Source of the DNA: Deltaproteobacteria bacterium
GTDB lineage: Bacteria > Myxococcota_A > UBA9042 > DTJE01
Reading direction: 5' to 3'
DNA: 6,070 nt
NCBI GenBank assembly: GCA_016784945.1
Contig: JADHTP010000202.1
Span: 1-6,070, forward strand
The notes under the pieces are model-generated. The model searched no databases. It had not been told where the DNA came from and saw nothing but the letters and a program-made list of their open reading frames with translations. Below, piece after piece: positions 5,481 to 6,070 of the stretch (within the stretch, counting starts at the first letter, position 1; each line of letters opens with the position of its first letter). Position numbers and translations under genes: made by a program.

Positions 5481-6070
5481 TTCGGTTCACCTCGTGTTCG
5501 ACCCGTGAGGCACACAGGTCCCCCAGGACGCAATCGGCGCACAGGGGCTTTCCGCGGCAGGTGTCCTTTGCGTGGATCACGATCTGCGCATGGTAGTCGT
5601 TGTACAGGGCCGCGTCCCGGTCCAGTGCCCCTTCGAACCGGGCCCGGATGTGATCATAGGCGGCCCGCGGGTCGATAAATCCAAGGCGACCGAAAATCCG
5701 GCGCGTATAGGCATCCACCACGAACACCGGCTTGTCCAGGGCATACAACAGGATGGAGTCCGCCGTCTCGCGACCCACGCCGTGCACATCCAGAAGCCGG
5801 GTCCTAAGTTCATCTGTCCCAACGGTGCCAAGGGCCGCGACGTCGCCGCCGGCCGCCTCCATCAGGAAGGCCACCACCGCCTGCAAGCGACGCGCTTTCA
5901 CGTTGAAGTAGCCGGCCGGACGGATGAGGCCAGCCAGCGTGTCGCGGTCCTTGGCATGCAATGCCCGAGGGTCCAGGACCCCGGCGGCGTCGAGGGCGCC
6001 GATGGCCTTCTCCACGTTGGTCCAGGCGGTGTTCTGTGTCAGGACGGCCCCTACCACCACCTCGAAGGGC
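5467..6070 (-). CDS. Endonuclease III-related DNA glycosylase (HhH-GPD, 4Fe-4S), 5' end outside window
   Basis: This is a base-excision repair protein of the HhH-GPD superfamily, cut at its N-terminus by the right edge (about 200 residues visible; the frame stays open to 6070). Counting from the first complete codon, it begins PFEVVVGAVLTQNTAW, the usual start of the helical core. The helix-hairpin-helix reads LDVHGVGRETAD (93-104), followed by FVVDAYTRR with the catalytic Asp at 119. The C-terminus carries four iron-sulfur Cys at 171, 177, 180 and 186, spaced C-x5-C-x2-C-x5-C. In Nth the hairpin is GVGRKTA, with Lys acting as the AP-lyase nucleophile; here it is Glu101. That matches the endonuclease III-related group, which includes MagIII-like monofunctional glycosylases, more than true Nth. 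The target base (alkylated purine or other) cannot be read from sequence. It is probably co-transcribed with the S26-like gene. Confidence 0.9.
   Translation of the reverse strand, partial: PFEVVVGAVLTQNTAWTNVEKAIGALDAAGVLDPRALHAKDRDTLAGLIRPAGYFNVKARRLQAVVAFLMEAAGGDVAALGTVGTDELRTRLLDVHGVGRETADSILLYALDKPVFVVDAYTRRIFGRLGFIDPRAAYDHIRARFEGALDRDAALYNDYHAQIVIHAKDTCRGKPLCADCVLGDLCASRVEHEVNRSARE

Noticed and set aside
4584..5678. Plus-strand open frame of 364 codons opposite the S26-like and glycosylase genes
   Set aside because: It crosses two well-supported minus-strand genes and shows no domain.

Overview
The window is GC-rich bacterial chromosome DNA with almost no non-coding space, and nearly every gene is on the minus strand. 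A secreted cysteine-rich repeat protein with a lipoprotein-like start, a DUF4157 protein and an unusual signal-peptidase-like protein point to a Gram-negative lineage of the former Deltaproteobacteria (Myxococcota or a related, probably uncultured, group). That placement is inference from gene content; the window holds no rRNA or other phylogenetic marker. No tRNA, rRNA, CRISPR array or mobile element is visible.

Layout, in minus-strand transcription order from the right edge. (1) An HhH-GPD / endonuclease III-related DNA glycosylase, cut by the right edge (5467-6070). It overlaps by 14 bp (2) a membrane protein of the signal peptidase I (S26) fold in which both catalytic positions appear replaced (4560-5480). 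A small plus-strand lipoprotein gene (4317-4550) converges on it with a 9 bp gap. Divergent from that, a second minus-strand run begins: (3) a DUF4157 protein with an HExxH motif (3592-4200), (4) rseP, an intramembrane site-2 protease with three PDZ domains instead of the usual two (1894-3525), and (5) tsaB, whose ATG shares one base with the rseP stop (1160-1894). After a 102 bp gap with the best promoter in the window comes (6) the cysteine-rich protein, cut by the left edge (1-1057), which carries a regular 52-residue alternating repeat.

How the genes fit together: tsaB is housekeeping (tRNA t6A) and rseP is a core envelope-stress protease; the TGATG junction suggests translational coupling. 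Much of the rest concerns the envelope: two probable lipoproteins, an S26-fold membrane protein, and a DUF4157 protein next to rseP. I see no complete new system. The points most worth a second look are the S26 homologue with Ser to Cys and Lys to Ala changes, the three-PDZ RseP, the stand-alone DUF4157 gene beside rseP, and the 52-residue two-module repeat.
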